Shown here piece after piece: positions 33,343 to 42,857 of a stretch of 64,000 nucleotides of DNA (the stretch's first letter is position 1; each line of letters begins with the position of its first letter). The stretch spans positions 124,001 to 188,000 of the forward strand of contig NZ_JAFB01000014.1 in NCBI RefSeq assembly GCF_000519205.1, given 5' to 3'. Under the pieces are notes generated by a model. The model was not told where the DNA came from, did not search any database, and saw only the letters and a list, made by a program, of their open reading frames with translations. The position numbers were made by a program, and so were the translations under genes. This stretch comes from Amycolatopsis taiwanensis DSM 45107. Lineage in GTDB: Bacteria; Actinomycetota; Actinomycetes; Mycobacteriales; Pseudonocardiaceae.

Positions 33343-33846
33343 ATGACCACCATCCACAATGCGCTGCCCGACCCCGCACGGCCGGACACCGGCTCCACTG
33401 CGAGGCAGGACGAGGTGTCGGACAGCCCCACGGGCTGGGTGGCCGAGCACATCCGCCGCTATGTCGAAACCGACGGCGAGAACGGCCATCTGTACCAGGG
33501 CCGGCCGACCCTGCTGCTCACCACCCGAGGCCGCAAGTCCGGCAAGCTCCGGCGTACCGCGTTGATCTACGCGCAGGACGGTGCCCGCTATCTGCTGGTG
33601 GCCTCGAACGCCGGCGCGCCACACCATCCCGCGTGGTACCTCAACCTCGACGCTCACCCCGATGTCACCGTCCAGGTCCGCGACGAAACGTTCCCCGCTC
33701 GGGCCAGAACCGCCACCGCGGAGGAGAAACGGCCGTTGTGGGAACGGACGACATCGGTCTTCCCGCTCTACGACACCTACCAGGCCAAAGCCGGCCGGGA
33801 CATCCCGCTCGTGATCGTCGAACGCCTTGCCGGAAAGGATGCCTGA
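33343..33846 (+). CDS. deazaflavin (F420)-dependent nitroreductase-family oxidoreductase
   Basis: The 167-residue protein resembles DDN-type F420H2-dependent reductases. It has R-P-T-L-L-L-T-T-R-G-R-K-S-G-K, the basic loop that binds the F420 phosphate/glutamate tail. A-G-A-P-H-H-P-A-W-Y-L-N-L follows, a conserved strand. ATG 33343 follows GAGGAAG. F420 would be supplied through fbiC, encoded later in the window. These enzymes reduce quinones or nitroaromatics. Placement behind a SoxR-regulated reductase suggests a role in handling redox-active compounds. Confidence 0.85.
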   Translation: MTTIHNALPDPARPDTGSTARQDEVSDSPTGWVAEHIRRYVETDGENGHLYQGRPTLLLTTRGRKSGKLRRTALIYAQDGARYLLVASNAGAPHHPAWYLNLDAHPDVTVQVRDETFPARARTATAEEKRPLWERTTSVFPLYDTYQAKAGRDIPLVIVERLAGKDA

Positions 33847-34022
33847 GAGCGTCGCGGCGAAATCGGAGACTACGGACATCGTCTCGGTCGACGCTGTGCC
33901 GGCCACCGCGGCCTGTCCGGCCCAATGGATTCGATGAGGATGTCGGGGCCGGGATGTCGAGATACGGTCCCTCTGTTCGTCATCCTCTTCGACCGACCGG
34001 AACACGGATGAGCGGAGGACCT

Positions 34023-34409
34023 GTGCAGTACATGCTGTTGATCTACGATTGCGAGCGGCCCGGGCCGGACGATCCGGGTTTCGCCGAGGCCCTGGCCAGG
34101 GTGAACGCGTTTGCCGACGAGTGCCGCCGGCGCGGCGTGTTCGTCTCCGGGCACCCCCTGGAGGCCGAGCACACCGCCACCACCGTCAGCGTGCGGGACG
34201 GCCGGACGCTGATCACCGACGGTCCCTACGCCGAAACCCACGAGCACCTCGGCGGCGCCTACGTCCTCGACTGCCGCAATCTGGACGAGGCCCTGGAGCT
34301 GGCCGCGATGTGCCCGATGGCCGGGCAGGGCGGGATCGAGGTGCGGCCGATCGCCGGTATGCCGGGCCTTGACCACCGCCCGGCGAACCTGGCGGCCACC
34401 GGCGAATGA
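34023..34409 (+). CDS. YCII-related (DGPF-type) protein
   Basis: The 128-residue protein has the family pattern M-Q-Y-M-L-L-I-Y-D. The hallmark [17 protein letters not shown] is followed by [11 protein letters not shown] 34023 follows GCGGAGG. The stop overlaps the ECF42 sigma factor start as ATGA. Along with the 5113-6686 pair it gives two independent DGPF-ECF42 modules in one window. DGPF proteins of this kind may be enzymes controlled by, or controlling, the sigma factor. Confidence 0.85.
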   Translation: MQYMLLIYDCERPGPDDPGFAEALARVNAFADECRRRGVFVSGHPLEAEHTATTVSVRDGRTLITDGPYAETHEHLGGAYVLDCRNLDEALELAAMCPMAGQGGIEVRPIAGMPGLDHRPANLAATGE

Positions 34410-35749
34410 ACGCCCCGCGCGTCCTGCAGCAGGTCTACCACGAGCACCGGGCCCGGATGCTCGCCGCGCTGATCCGCGTCCTCGGCGACTTCGAACTAGC
34501 CGAGGACGCCCTGCAGGACGCGTGTGCGCTCGCCTTGCGCGCATGGGACGGACCGGCGCCGGACGACCCGGTGGCGTGGCTGCTGACCGCGGCCCGCAAC
34601 AGCGCGATCGACCGGTTGCGGCGGGCCCGGCGCGGCCGGGAGAAGCTGGCCCAACTCGGCGCGGCTGCCGAAGGTGTCCCCAGGCGGGGCCCAGGGGTTG
34701 CGTCCCCAGCGGACACAGGGGTGTCGGGGGCTGCCTCCAAGCGGGACCTGGGGAGTGCACCGCCAGACGACAGAGCGGTGACGATGATGACGGACTTCGG
34801 TGAGGACAGCTTGCTGAGCACGGGTGATGAGCGGCTCAGCCTGATCTTCACCTGCTGTCATCCCGCCCTGGCCGAGGACGCGCGGGTTGCCCTGACCCTG
34901 CAGGCCGTGGCCGGGCTGACCGCCGGGCAGATCGCTCGGATGTTCCTGGTCGGCGAATCGGCGCTGGCGCAACGGCTGGTGCGCGCGAAACGGAAGATCC
35001 GGGATGCGGGCATCAGTCTCGAGGTCCCGGCCGACCACCTGCTGCCCGAGCGGCTCTCCGGCGTGCTCGCGGTGCTGTACCTGATCTTCACCCAGGGCTA
35101 CACCGCCGCCCGCGACCGGCCCGAGCACCGCACGCTGTGCCAGGAAGCGATCCGGCTCGCCAAACTTGTCGCCGTACTGATGCCCGACGAGCCCGAAACG
35201 CTCGGCCTGGTCGCGTTGTTGCTGCTACATGACTCGCGCGCCGCCGCCCGCTACAGCGCCTCCGGTGAGGTGGTGCTGCTGGAAGACCAGGACCGGTCCC
35301 GCTGGGATCACGCGGAGATCATCGAAGCCATCGGGTTACTGGACCGGGCGCTGCGTTTGGGCAGACCGGGCCCGTACCAGTTGCAGGCCGGGATCGCCGC
35401 GTTGCACGCCCAGGCCGTCTCCGCCGATCAGACGGACTGGCCGGGCATCGCCGCCCTCTACGCCCACCTGCTCGCGCTGACTCCGTCGCCGGTGGTGGCG
35501 CTGAACCACGCCGTGGCCGTGGCCATGGCGACCACCCCGGAAGAGGGCCTGGCGCTGATCGACCGAATCGACGGACTCGACCGCTACCACCTGCTGCACG
35601 CCGCCCGCGCGGACCTGCTGCGCCGCCTCGGCCGCACGGCGGAGGCGGCATCGGCGTACCGGCGTGCCCACGAACTGGCCGCCAACCCCGCCGACCGGCG
35701 GTTCCTCGCCGGCCGGCTACACGACCTCGACGTGACGGAGTCCCAATGA
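34406..35749 (+). CDS. ECF42-type RNA polymerase sigma factor with an in-frame insertion
   Basis: The 447-residue protein has sigma-2 ([12 protein letters not shown]) in the first 75 residues. The sigma-4 region begins [10 protein letters not shown] around residue 150, and a TPR-like C-terminal extension follows. Between them, about 40 residues (roughly 88-128: [12 protein letters not shown] onward) have no counterpart in the other ECF42 copy here. They coincide with a palindromic DNA element. The start overlaps the YCII stop as ATGA. It is followed by a carboxymuconolactone decarboxylase-family gene in a 4-bp overlap. If the insert is tolerated, the sigma factor may still work. Confidence 0.8.
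   Translation: MNAPRVLQQVYHEHRARMLAALIRVLGDFELAEDALQDACALALRAWDGPAPDDPVAWLLTAARNSAIDRLRRARRGREKLAQLGAAAEGVPRRGPGVASPADTGVSGAASKRDLGSAPPDDRAVTMMTDFGEDSLLSTGDERLSLIFTCCHPALAEDARVALTLQAVAGLTAGQIARMFLVGESALAQRLVRAKRKIRDAGISLEVPADHLLPERLSGVLAVLYLIFTQGYTAARDRPEHRTLCQEAIRLAKLVAVLMPDEPETLGLVALLLLHDSRAAARYSASGEVVLLEDQDRSRWDHAEIIEAIGLLDRALRLGRPGPYQLQAGIAALHAQAVSADQTDWPGIAALYAHLLALTPSPVVALNHAVAVAMATTPEEGLALIDRIDGLDRYHLLHAARADLLRRLGRTAEAASAYRRAHELAANPADRRFLAGRLHDLDVTESQ
34677..34754. repeat. palindromic element inserted in frame in the sigma factor gene
   Basis: The ends TCCCCAGG (34677-34684) and CCTGGGGA (34747-34754) are perfect inverted repeats. Inside are further GTCCCC/GGGG complementarities, so it can form a long hairpin. 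The composition differs from the surrounding coding DNA, and the extra amino acids match its extent. Confidence 0.6.
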
Positions 35750-36627
35750 GACTGTCCATTCTCGACCAAGGCCATCGCCGCCGCGCCAAGCTGTTCCTGG
35801 CGTTCACCGCCATGATGTCGCGTGTGGACAGTCCGGACATCGTGAAGATGCTGCTGTACCGGCCTGGCTTTCTCACCCGTGCGCTGCTGGACCTCACCGC
35901 CGACGCCATGCGTGGGCCGTCGTACTGGACCGCAGGGGAGCGCGAATACCTCGCGATGTGCACCGCGCGGCTACACCAGTGCCCGTTCTGCATCGACACG
36001 CACGCCGAACTCACCCGCATCGCCGGCCACGGCGAAATCGACCCGGACGATGCCGCGTCGGCCCGGCCCCAACTGCGCGCCGTCCGGGAGTTCCTCGACG
36101 TGGCCACCCGGGACCCGGACCACGTCGACATCACCGGGGTCGCTGACCTGCCCGAGGACGCGTTGCGGGAAGCGCTGCACGTCAACCTGGTGTGGAACAT
36201 CGTCAACCGCCTGGCCAACGCGTTCGGCTTCGTCCTCCGCGAGGGCCAGTTGCACAGCGGTACCCGCGCGCTGCACCGGTTCGGCTACCGCTTCCCGTCC
36301 TTTCTGCTCACCGACGGTCCTGTCACCGATCACGGCGACGTCGTGGCCAACCTGCGCCACGCGGTGCTGGATGCTCCCGCGACCACCGACCCGGCACTGC
36401 GCGCCGCCGCCGTGGCCGGTGACCCATTACCCGAACCGTGGCAGTCCTACGCCACGGCCGTCCGCGACACCTCGTACCGGATCACCGACACCGACATCGA
36501 ACGGCTCACCGCGGCCGGGCACACCGAAGACCAGATCTTCGAGGTCGCCGTCGCAGCGGCGGTCGGCGCGGCGCTACGCAGCTTCGATGCCGGCCGGAAC
36601 GCACTGGAGCAGAAGACCACGGGCTGA
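35746..36627 (+). CDS. carboxymuconolactone decarboxylase/AhpD-like protein
   Basis: The 293-residue protein has a CMD/AhpD fold with a redox-type C-P-F-C-I-D-T-H motif around residue 77. The Cys pair and His are the alkylhydroperoxidase-like active site. The second half (from about residue 200) repeats the helical pattern without cysteines. It overlaps the sigma factor stop by 4 bp (ATGA), so it is translated in the same operon. This suggests the ECF42 module controls a thiol-peroxidase-like activity. The exact reaction is unknown. Confidence 0.75.
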   Translation: MRLSILDQGHRRRAKLFLAFTAMMSRVDSPDIVKMLLYRPGFLTRALLDLTADAMRGPSYWTAGEREYLAMCTARLHQCPFCIDTHAELTRIAGHGEIDPDDAASARPQLRAVREFLDVATRDPDHVDITGVADLPEDALREALHVNLVWNIVNRLANAFGFVLREGQLHSGTRALHRFGYRFPSFLLTDGPVTDHGDVVANLRHAVLDAPATTDPALRAAAVAGDPLPEPWQSYATAVRDTSYRITDTDIERLTAAGHTEDQIFEVAVAAAVGAALRSFDAGRNALEQKTTG

Positions 36628-36647
36628 ACCGATGCGCCGCAAGGCGG

Positions 36648-36880
36648 TTAGGCGAATTTGCTGGTGATTTCCCCGTTGGTGGTGGTCACGTCGAGCCGAT
36701 GTTCGCCGACCGGGTCATGGGGCACGCCGTTCTCGACATGGTGTGTTGCCTCCGGCCGATCGCCGTGGTTGGCGATCGAACGGTGTATCGACACCTTGGT
36801 CGAGTCTTGTCCACCATGCAGTGTGACGCCGCCGGAGTTGCTGTCCAGCCGTACAGAAGTGATCTCTGGGGCTGGCCCTA
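36648..36880 (-). pseudogene. remnant of a DUF4097-like protein gene
   Basis: On the minus strand the segment reads V-R-L-D-S-N-S-G-G-V-T-L, then D-R-P-E-A-T-H-H-V-E-N-G-V, ending before TAA at 36648. The V-E-N-G-V and D-R-P...T-H segments are typical of the beta-repeat DUF4097 (adhesin-like) family. No plausible start codon precedes it, so the gene is truncated at its 5' end. The rest of the 36628-37071 gap shows nothing else. Confidence 0.5.
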
Positions 36881-37071
36881 CCCGGCATACGGTGGCCAGC
36901 GGGAATGACGGCTCAGTGGGGTCCGCCGGTACCGCTGGGCTCAGGTCGCCACCCGGTAACGGGTGGTGCGACGCCGATCGTCGTCGACAAGGTGGAACCG
37001 CCCTGTCGAGAACGGCTACGGCTGTTCGTCCTCCGGTGCGTCAACCGACGATTCACCGAAAGGACCGAGCA

Positions 37072-37413
37072 ATGCCTGGACAGATCGACTGGATCGAACT
37101 GCCTGCCGCCGACACCGGCAAGGCCCGTACCTTCTACGGCGGCTTGTTCGGCTGGGGCACCAGCGAATTCGGCGGCGACTACCACGTGATCGACAACGGG
37201 CCCGCGGGCGCCATCGCACCTCGCGAGGATGGCTTCACCCACCCACGGGTCTACTTCACCACCGAGGACGTCGACGCCTCGGTCAAGCGTGTCCACGAAC
37301 TCGGCGGCACCAGCGAGGACGTCCAAACCGTCCCAGGGGTCGGCCGGATCGCGCACTGCCATGACGATCAGGGCACCCCGTTCAGCCTCTACGAGCCCGC
37401 CGCGCAGAGCTGA
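37072..37413 (+). CDS. VOC (glyoxalase-like) family protein
   Basis: The 113-residue protein is a single VOC module. It has an N-terminal I-D-W-I-E-L-P-A-A-D strand and the F-Y-G-G-L-F-G-W segment. It ends with H-D-D-Q-G-T-P-F-S-L-Y-E-P, which contains a probable metal-ligand glutamate. Such proteins bind small molecules or act as isomerases, dioxygenases or resistance proteins. ATG 37072 follows AAAGGA. It stands alone between the DUF4097 remnant and a convergent FAD oxidase gene. Confidence 0.8.
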   Translation: MPGQIDWIELPAADTGKARTFYGGLFGWGTSEFGGDYHVIDNGPAGAIAPREDGFTHPRVYFTTEDVDASVKRVHELGGTSEDVQTVPGVGRIAHCHDDQGTPFSLYEPAAQS

Positions 37414-37496
37414 CCAACCCGGTGTGGGAGGACCGGTCAGGTCCTCCCACACCGGGCCAGCGTGCCGGTTTGCTGGGTCCTGCCACGTCCGGCCCG

Positions 37497-38810
37497 CTAG
37501 TCTCGAGTTCCCGCGAGGACCGGGAAATTGCTGCGGAACACTCCGTGTGGGTCGCGGTTTCGCTTGATCGTTTGCAACCGGGTGAGTGTGCCGGGGCTGA
37601 AGGTGTCGGCGGCGTTCTCGCCGGGAGCGAGGTAGGTGAAGGGTTTGCGGTCACCGACGTGCGGGGCGAGGCTGGCGATCAGGTCGTGCTGTCGGGTGTG
37701 GACGGCCGCCGCGGTCTCGGGCGTCGTGGGGATACCGAACAGGTAGATGGCGTAGGGCTCGGTCAACGGGCCGTGCGGGCTGTCGGAGGGTTGGGCGAAG
37801 GCACCGCCCAGGTGTCGAATTTGGACACTGAGCAGTGGCCGGATGGGCTCGGACAGCAGGGTTTTGACGGTCACGTCGGTCAGTTCGGTCAGCAGTTCTC
37901 CGCGGGAGAGCCCCGGACTGGGGTTGGTCGGCTCGGCGGCGATGGTGCCCAGTTCGGCGATCGGCATCGCCGCGCGGCTGTCGGAGATCGGCGTGCCGAT
38001 GCCGTCCAGGCCACGCAGCAGCGCTCGCCCTTCGGCCGGGTCGCCGAGATACGTGGCGTCCACCGCGACCAGCGGAGCCGAGCCGGGAAAGTGCAGCAGG
38101 TCGGCCCAGACGGTGAGTTCGTCCGGTGCGCCGGCGGTGATCTCGCGGAACGCCGCCAGCGCCTCGGGCGCACGGTCGGCGGACCAAAGCACGCGCCCGC
38201 CGTATAGCTGGGGAGCTGGGTGCAGGTCGAACTCGAGCGCGGTGACGATCGCGAAGTCACCCCCGCCGCCGCGTAGCGCCCAGAACAACTCGGGATCGGA
38301 CTCGGCCGTCACGCGGGCGCGGCGCCCGTCGGCGTCGACGATGTCGAAGGCGGTGACGCTGTCGGCGGCCCATCCGTACTTGCGGCCGAACCAGCTCAGC
38401 CCGCCTCCGAGGCTGTAGCCGGCCACACTGACCACGGGAGAGCTGCCCGGCACACCCGTGAGACCCAGTGGCCCTGCGACCGCTAGGACCTCACCCCAGG
38501 ACACGCCGGCGCCGACGCGAGCCGTACGTGCGTCCGCGTCCACGCGAAGCTCGTCAAGGTGGCGGGTGCGCAGCAAAATCACCCCGTCTACGTCGCCGCT
38601 GGCGCCGTGCCCGCTGGGCTGGGCCGTCACCGTCAGGCCATTGTCCCGGGCGTAGCGGACGAGGGCTGCCACATCGTCGGCATCCTCCGCGTCGACCACG
38701 GCGGCCACCGGTTGTTCGACGGCGAGGTTCCACGGCCTGGTCGCGTTGGCGAAGTCGTCGTCGCCGGGCAACAGCACGCGTCCTCTGACGGCGGAGCGCA
38801 AGTTCAGCAT
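37497..38810 (-). CDS. FAD-linked oxidase (PCMH/BBE type)
   Basis: The 437-residue protein resembles berberine-bridge-type FAD oxidases. It has T-A-Q-P-S-G-H-G-A-S-G-D and G-P-L-G-L-T-G-V-P-G-S-S-P, typical of the PCMH FAD fold. The C-terminal N-R-D-P-H-G-V-F-R-S-N-F-P motif is a BBE-domain hallmark. The histidine in S-G-H-G may be the covalent FAD attachment site. It is the last gene in an operon with an MFS transporter and a quinone oxidoreductase. The operon may make and export an oxidised small molecule. ATG 38810 starts the conserved region. Confidence 0.8.
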   Translation of the reverse strand: MLNLRSAVRGRVLLPGDDDFANATRPWNLAVEQPVAAVVDAEDADDVAALVRYARDNGLTVTAQPSGHGASGDVDGVILLRTRHLDELRVDADARTARVGAGVSWGEVLAVAGPLGLTGVPGSSPVVSVAGYSLGGGLSWFGRKYGWAADSVTAFDIVDADGRRARVTAESDPELFWALRGGGGDFAIVTALEFDLHPAPQLYGGRVLWSADRAPEALAAFREITAGAPDELTVWADLLHFPGSAPLVAVDATYLGDPAEGRALLRGLDGIGTPISDSRAAMPIAELGTIAAEPTNPSPGLSRGELLTELTDVTVKTLLSEPIRPLLSVQIRHLGGAFAQPSDSPHGPLTEPYAIYLFGIPTTPETAAAVHTRQHDLIASLAPHVGDRKPFTYLAPGENAADTFSPGTLTRLQTIKRNRDPHGVFRSNFPVLAGTRD

Positions 38811-38845
38811 GAGTTTCTTCGTCCTTTCAGTAAGCGGGAAGGGGA

Positions 38846-40276
38846 TCAGGCCCGGGCAACGTCGGCGAGCACGGATTCGGTCGAGCCGGCCTTGCGGGAG
38901 CTTGGTGTGAAGCCGAAAACGGTGACCGTGGCGAGCACGATCACGGCCGCGGCGAGGAACACGGCGGTGCGCAGGCCGGTGATCGTCATGCCGGTCCCCG
39001 CCGAGTTCGCGATGGCGACCAGGACGGCAAGGCCGACCGCACCGCCGATCTGCTGGGCCGTGGAGGTCAGGCCCGAGGCGACGCCCCGGTTGCGGGCATC
39101 GATTCCGGCGGTCGCGGCGCCGAACATCAGGGTGTACCCGGCACCTTGTCCGAGACCGAGCAGCACCAGGCCGGGCACCAGACCGAGGTAGCCGGCCGTG
39201 GTGCTCATGCACACGCCCACCACCACCGTGCCGGCCCCGCCGACGGTCAAGCTGATCACCATGGCGGTGCGCATCCCACGGCGGGTGGCGAGCCGGCCGG
39301 CGATCTGCGACCCCGCGGCGATGGCCGCCATGGGCACCAGGAAGGCCAGGCCGGTGGCCAGGGGGCCGTAGCCGTGCACGGCCTGGAAGTAGACGGTGAG
39401 GAAGTACAGCAGCGTGCCGAAGCCGGCCATGTACAGGAAGGTGACGGCGACGCCGGTACGCAGATCGCGGTCGCGCAGCAACCGCATCGGCAGCAGCGGG
39501 TCGCCGCTTTTCCGTTCGATCACGACGAACGCCACCAGCAGCACCGCGCCGGCACCGGCCGCGGTGAGCACGGTCGGGGCGGTCCAGCCCGACTCAGGAC
39601 CCTGGACCAGCGCGAATACCAGGAGCACGACACCGGCGGTGGCGGTCAGCGCACCGGCCAGGTCCAACCGGCGGCCGACGTCCCGCGGTCCGTCGTGCGG
39701 AATCAGTACCAACGCGGCGGCCACGGCGATCAATACCAGCGGCACATTCACGAAGAGCACCGCGGCCCAGCCGAACGCGTCGGTGAGCACCCCGCCCAGG
39801 AGCGACCCCAGGATCATGCCGCTGCCACCGGCGGTGCCCCACACGGCGAATGCTCGGTTGCGGTCCCTTCCGGCGGCGAAACCGGTGCTGACCAGGGTCA
39901 GCGTCGACGGGAACAGCAGCGCACCGCCGAGGCCCTGCAGTGCGCGCGCGGCGATCAGTGTTCCCGGCGCGGTCGCCAGTCCACCGGCCAGTGAGGACAC
40001 CCCGTACAGCGCCAGCCCCAGCACGAACATCCTCCGCGGGCCGAACAGGTCACAGCCACGACCGCCCAGCAGCAGGAAACCACCGAAGGCGACCGCGTAC
40101 GCGCTGATCACCCATTGCAGAGTTTGTGTGGAGAAGCCGAGCGCGTCGCCGATCTCCGGCAACGCGACGTACACGATGTTGTAGTCGATCGAGATGATCA
40201 ACTGCGCGAGCGCCAGCAACGCCAACGTCGCGGCCGGCCGCCGGAACCGCGCCGGCGCGGTCTGGACCTCAGGCAT
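38846..40276 (-). CDS. MFS drug transporter (DHA2 14-TM type)
   Basis: The 476-residue membrane protein has DHA2 motifs: I-S-I-D-Y-N-I-V-Y-V-A-L-P in TM1, G-G-R-G-C-D-L-F-G-P-R-R in loop 2-3, and A-R-A-L-Q-G-L-G-G-A. About fourteen hydrophobic segments follow. It overlaps the upstream oxidoreductase by 8 bp and precedes the FAD oxidase. Export of the product or substrate of these enzymes is plausible. Confidence 0.8.
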   Translation of the reverse strand: MPEVQTAPARFRRPAATLALLALAQLIISIDYNIVYVALPEIGDALGFSTQTLQWVISAYAVAFGGFLLLGGRGCDLFGPRRMFVLGLALYGVSSLAGGLATAPGTLIAARALQGLGGALLFPSTLTLVSTGFAAGRDRNRAFAVWGTAGGSGMILGSLLGGVLTDAFGWAAVLFVNVPLVLIAVAAALVLIPHDGPRDVGRRLDLAGALTATAGVVLLVFALVQGPESGWTAPTVLTAAGAGAVLLVAFVVIERKSGDPLLPMRLLRDRDLRTGVAVTFLYMAGFGTLLYFLTVYFQAVHGYGPLATGLAFLVPMAAIAAGSQIAGRLATRRGMRTAMVISLTVGGAGTVVVGVCMSTTAGYLGLVPGLVLLGLGQGAGYTLMFGAATAGIDARNRGVASGLTSTAQQIGGAVGLAVLVAIANSAGTGMTITGLRTAVFLAAAVIVLATVTVFGFTPSSRKAGSTESVLADVARA

Positions 40277-41189
40277 TCTCGAGCACGACCTTCCCGGCGA
40301 TGCCGTCGCGCTTGGCCAAAAACGCCTCCCGGGTGGCGGACAACGGGAAGGTGGCGCCGATGAACGGGCGGAGCCGCCCGGCGCGGACGTGCTCGGCGAG
40401 TTCGGCGAGCTGCGTGCGGTCGGATTCCACGATGAAGTACACGGCTCGACCGTCGGCCGGCGCCGGGGGCGGCGCGGAGATCGACACCAGTGTTCCGCCG
40501 GGTTTGACGACGGCGGCCGAGCGGGCGAGCACGTCCCCGCCGATCGTGTCGAAGACCAGGTCGGCCTGGCTCACTGCGTCCTCGAACCCGTGCTGGTCGA
40601 GTGCGATGAACTCATGCACGCCCGCCTCGGTCGCCACGTCGTGGTGCTGTCCGTGCCCGGTACCGATCACGTGTGCCCCGGCGTCGCGGGCGAGTTGGGT
40701 GGCGACGGTTCCGACGCCGCCGGCCGCGCCGTGGATGAGGACGGTCTGCTTGGCGGTGAGCCGCCCATGGGTGAACAGCGCCTGCCACGCGGTGAGGCCC
40801 GGCATCGCCAGAGCGGCCGCGTCCGCGTGGGTGACCGTGTCGGGCAGGACCGCGAGATCGCGTGCTTCGACGGCGAGGTACTCGGCCGCGGCGCCGTCGC
40901 GGTGCCGGTCGGTGAGCCCGTAGACCCGGTCGCCGACCTGCAGCCCGGTGGTGCCGTACCCGATCTCGGTCACCACGCCGGACACCTCGTGTGCGGGGAT
41001 GGCGGGGGTCCGGTCCCGGCCGGCGCGGTCGACCCAGGTCACCGGCCAGTCGAGCTCGCCCGGCGTGAACGAGGCCGCGTGCACCTTCACGACCACGTCG
41101 CCGACACCGACGTAGGGCTGTGGTGCGTCTTCGTAGACCAGGCCCTCGGGTCCGCCGGGCGAGTGAATTCTGGTGGCTTTCATGTTCAT
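40269..41189 (-). CDS. NADP-dependent zinc-independent quinone oxidoreductase (MDR family)
   Basis: The 306-residue protein is a medium-chain reductase. The catalytic-domain segment is P-A-H-E-V-S-G-V-V, and the nucleotide-binding loop is H-G-A-A-G-G-V-G. The structural-zinc cysteines of classical alcohol dehydrogenases are absent, which suits the quinone-oxidoreductase branch. ATG 41189 (or 41183) follows no clear Shine-Dalgarno. It heads the three-gene operon and is divergent from a MocR-type regulator, which may control it. Confidence 0.8.
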   Translation of the reverse strand: MNMKATRIHSPGGPEGLVYEDAPQPYVGVGDVVVKVHAASFTPGELDWPVTWVDRAGRDRTPAIPAHEVSGVVTEIGYGTTGLQVGDRVYGLTDRHRDGAAAEYLAVEARDLAVLPDTVTHADAAALAMPGLTAWQALFTHGRLTAKQTVLIHGAAGGVGTVATQLARDAGAHVIGTGHGQHHDVATEAGVHEFIALDQHGFEDAVSQADLVFDTIGGDVLARSAAVVKPGGTLVSISAPPPAPADGRAVYFIVESDRTQLAELAEHVRAGRLRPFIGATFPLSATREAFLAKRDGIAGKVVLENA

Positions 41190-41234
41190 GCCATGACCGT
41201 ATGGGCCAAAAGACCCGCGATAGGGTTCATTACT

Positions 41235-42857
41235 GTGGCAGAACCAGGGGTCAATCCTGTAGATGGTGCAGAGTTGCCAGCGGAGGGGCCGGGCGCGGGG
41301 ACCGACCTCCATCTGGAGCTCACCGGCGAAGGCAGTCGTCGCGACCAGCTCATGCGCGCACTGCGAGAAGCCATCCGCTCCGGCCGGCTCGCGCCGGGGA
41401 CGCGGCTTCCTCCCTACCGCAGCCTTGCCCTCGACATCGGCGTCGCTCGCAACACCGTCGCCCGTGCGTACGCGGAACTCGTCGAGGAGGGCTGGCTGAC
41501 CGCCCGGCAAGGATCCGGCACCCGGGTGGCTCAGCGCGCCACGCCGCTGGAGCCCGACCGCGTGCGGCGGCCACTCCCGCAGACCCGCCGCCGCGTGCTC
41601 CATGATCTGGCGCCCAGCTCACCGGATGCCGCTGCCTTTCCCCGCGCTGCCTGGCTCACCTCCGTCCGACGCGCCGTCGCGGCCGCACCGACCGACGCCT
41701 TCGGGGTGCTGGACTCACACGGCAGGCCTGAGCTGCGTCGCGCACTGGCGGAATACCTGGCGCGAACCCGGGGCGTCCGCACCGAACCCGACCGGATCGT
41801 CATCTGCTCCGGTTTCGCTCACGGGCTGCGGCTGTTGGCGAAGGCACTTGATGGCCCGATCGCGGTGGAGGCCTACGGCCTGGACTTCCATCGGGGAATC
41901 CTGCACGAGGCAGGCTTGCGCACCGTGCCGCTGACGATCGACTCGCACGGGGCACGGATCGACGAACTATCCGCCAGCGGTGCGAAAGCCGCGCTGCTGA
42001 CCCCGGCGCACCAGTATCCCACCGGAGGCCCACTGCACCCGGAACGTCGAGCGGCGGTAATCGACTGGGCCCGCTCCACCCGCGGTCTGCTTCTGGAAGA
42101 CGACTACGACGGCGAGTTCCGCTATGACCGGCAACCGGTCGGCGCTGTCCAGGGCCTCGACCCAGAACGGGTCGTCTATCTGGGCTCGGCCAGCAAAAGC
42201 CTCTCGCCCGGCTTGCGGCTGGGCTGGCTGGTGTTGCCGAAAGCCATCGTCGGCGATGTTCTCGCGGCCAAAGGGATCCGGGAAATGTCGACCGGAGTTG
42301 TCGGCCAGCTGACCCTCGCCGACTTCATCGCCCGCGGCGCCTACGACCGGCATCTGCGCCGGATGCGGCAAAGCTACCGGCGGCGCCGGGACCTGCTGGT
42401 GAACACACTGGCGAAACGCGCGCCGCACATCCGGGTCAGTGGCATCGCAGCCGGACTACACGCCGTTCTCGAACTTCCGGAAAACACCGAAGAAGCCACC
42501 CTGCGCGCCGCTCGCCGCCTCGGTCTGGCTCTGGATGGACTGCACCCCTACCGCCACCCCGACAGCGCGATGCCCGCGCGCGACGGCTTGGTCATCGGCT
42601 ACGGCACGCCTCCTGACCACGCCTTCGCCGCCGCCTTGGACGCCCTGTGCCTGGCCCTACCGGAAGCGTCAGCACCCGGAGAAAGACAAGCGCAGAGCGC
42701 CATCCGGTCAGTGGGGATCCGCCGCCTTTCCGGGGACGTGTCGCCTGACGATCAGCAGGGCGAGGATGGCGAGGGCGGCGCCGGCCCACAGCACGCTCGT
42801 GGTGCCGATGCGGTCGATGACCAGGCCACCGGTCAGCGCGCCAAGCGCGATGGATAG
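41235..42857 (+). CDS. MocR/PdxR-type regulator (GntR HTH fused to aminotransferase fold)
   Basis: The 540-residue protein has an N-terminal GntR winged helix (L-A-L-D-I-G-V-A-R-N-T-V-A-R-A-Y). An aminotransferase-like domain follows. The PLP lysine is in S-A-S-K-S-L-S-P-G-L-R and the acidic D-D-Y-D-G-E-F motif precedes it. MocR proteins sense PLP or amine metabolites. GTG 41235 is the start. It is divergent from the oxidoreductase operon. The last 60 or so residues (after A-L-P-E-A-S-A-P) lie over a convergent MFS remnant and have no MocR counterpart, so the natural end was probably lost or extended. Confidence 0.8.
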   Translation: MAEPGVNPVDGAELPAEGPGAGTDLHLELTGEGSRRDQLMRALREAIRSGRLAPGTRLPPYRSLALDIGVARNTVARAYAELVEEGWLTARQGSGTRVAQRATPLEPDRVRRPLPQTRRRVLHDLAPSSPDAAAFPRAAWLTSVRRAVAAAPTDAFGVLDSHGRPELRRALAEYLARTRGVRTEPDRIVICSGFAHGLRLLAKALDGPIAVEAYGLDFHRGILHEAGLRTVPLTIDSHGARIDELSASGAKAALLTPAHQYPTGGPLHPERRAAVIDWARSTRGLLLEDDYDGEFRYDRQPVGAVQGLDPERVVYLGSASKSLSPGLRLGWLVLPKAIVGDVLAAKGIREMSTGVVGQLTLADFIARGAYDRHLRRMRQSYRRRRDLLVNTLAKRAPHIRVSGIAAGLHAVLELPENTEEATLRAARRLGLALDGLHPYRHPDSAMPARDGLVIGYGTPPDHAFAAALDALCLALPEASAPGERQAQSAIRSVGIRRLSGDVSPDDQQGEDGEGGAGPQHARGADAVDDQATGQRAKRDG

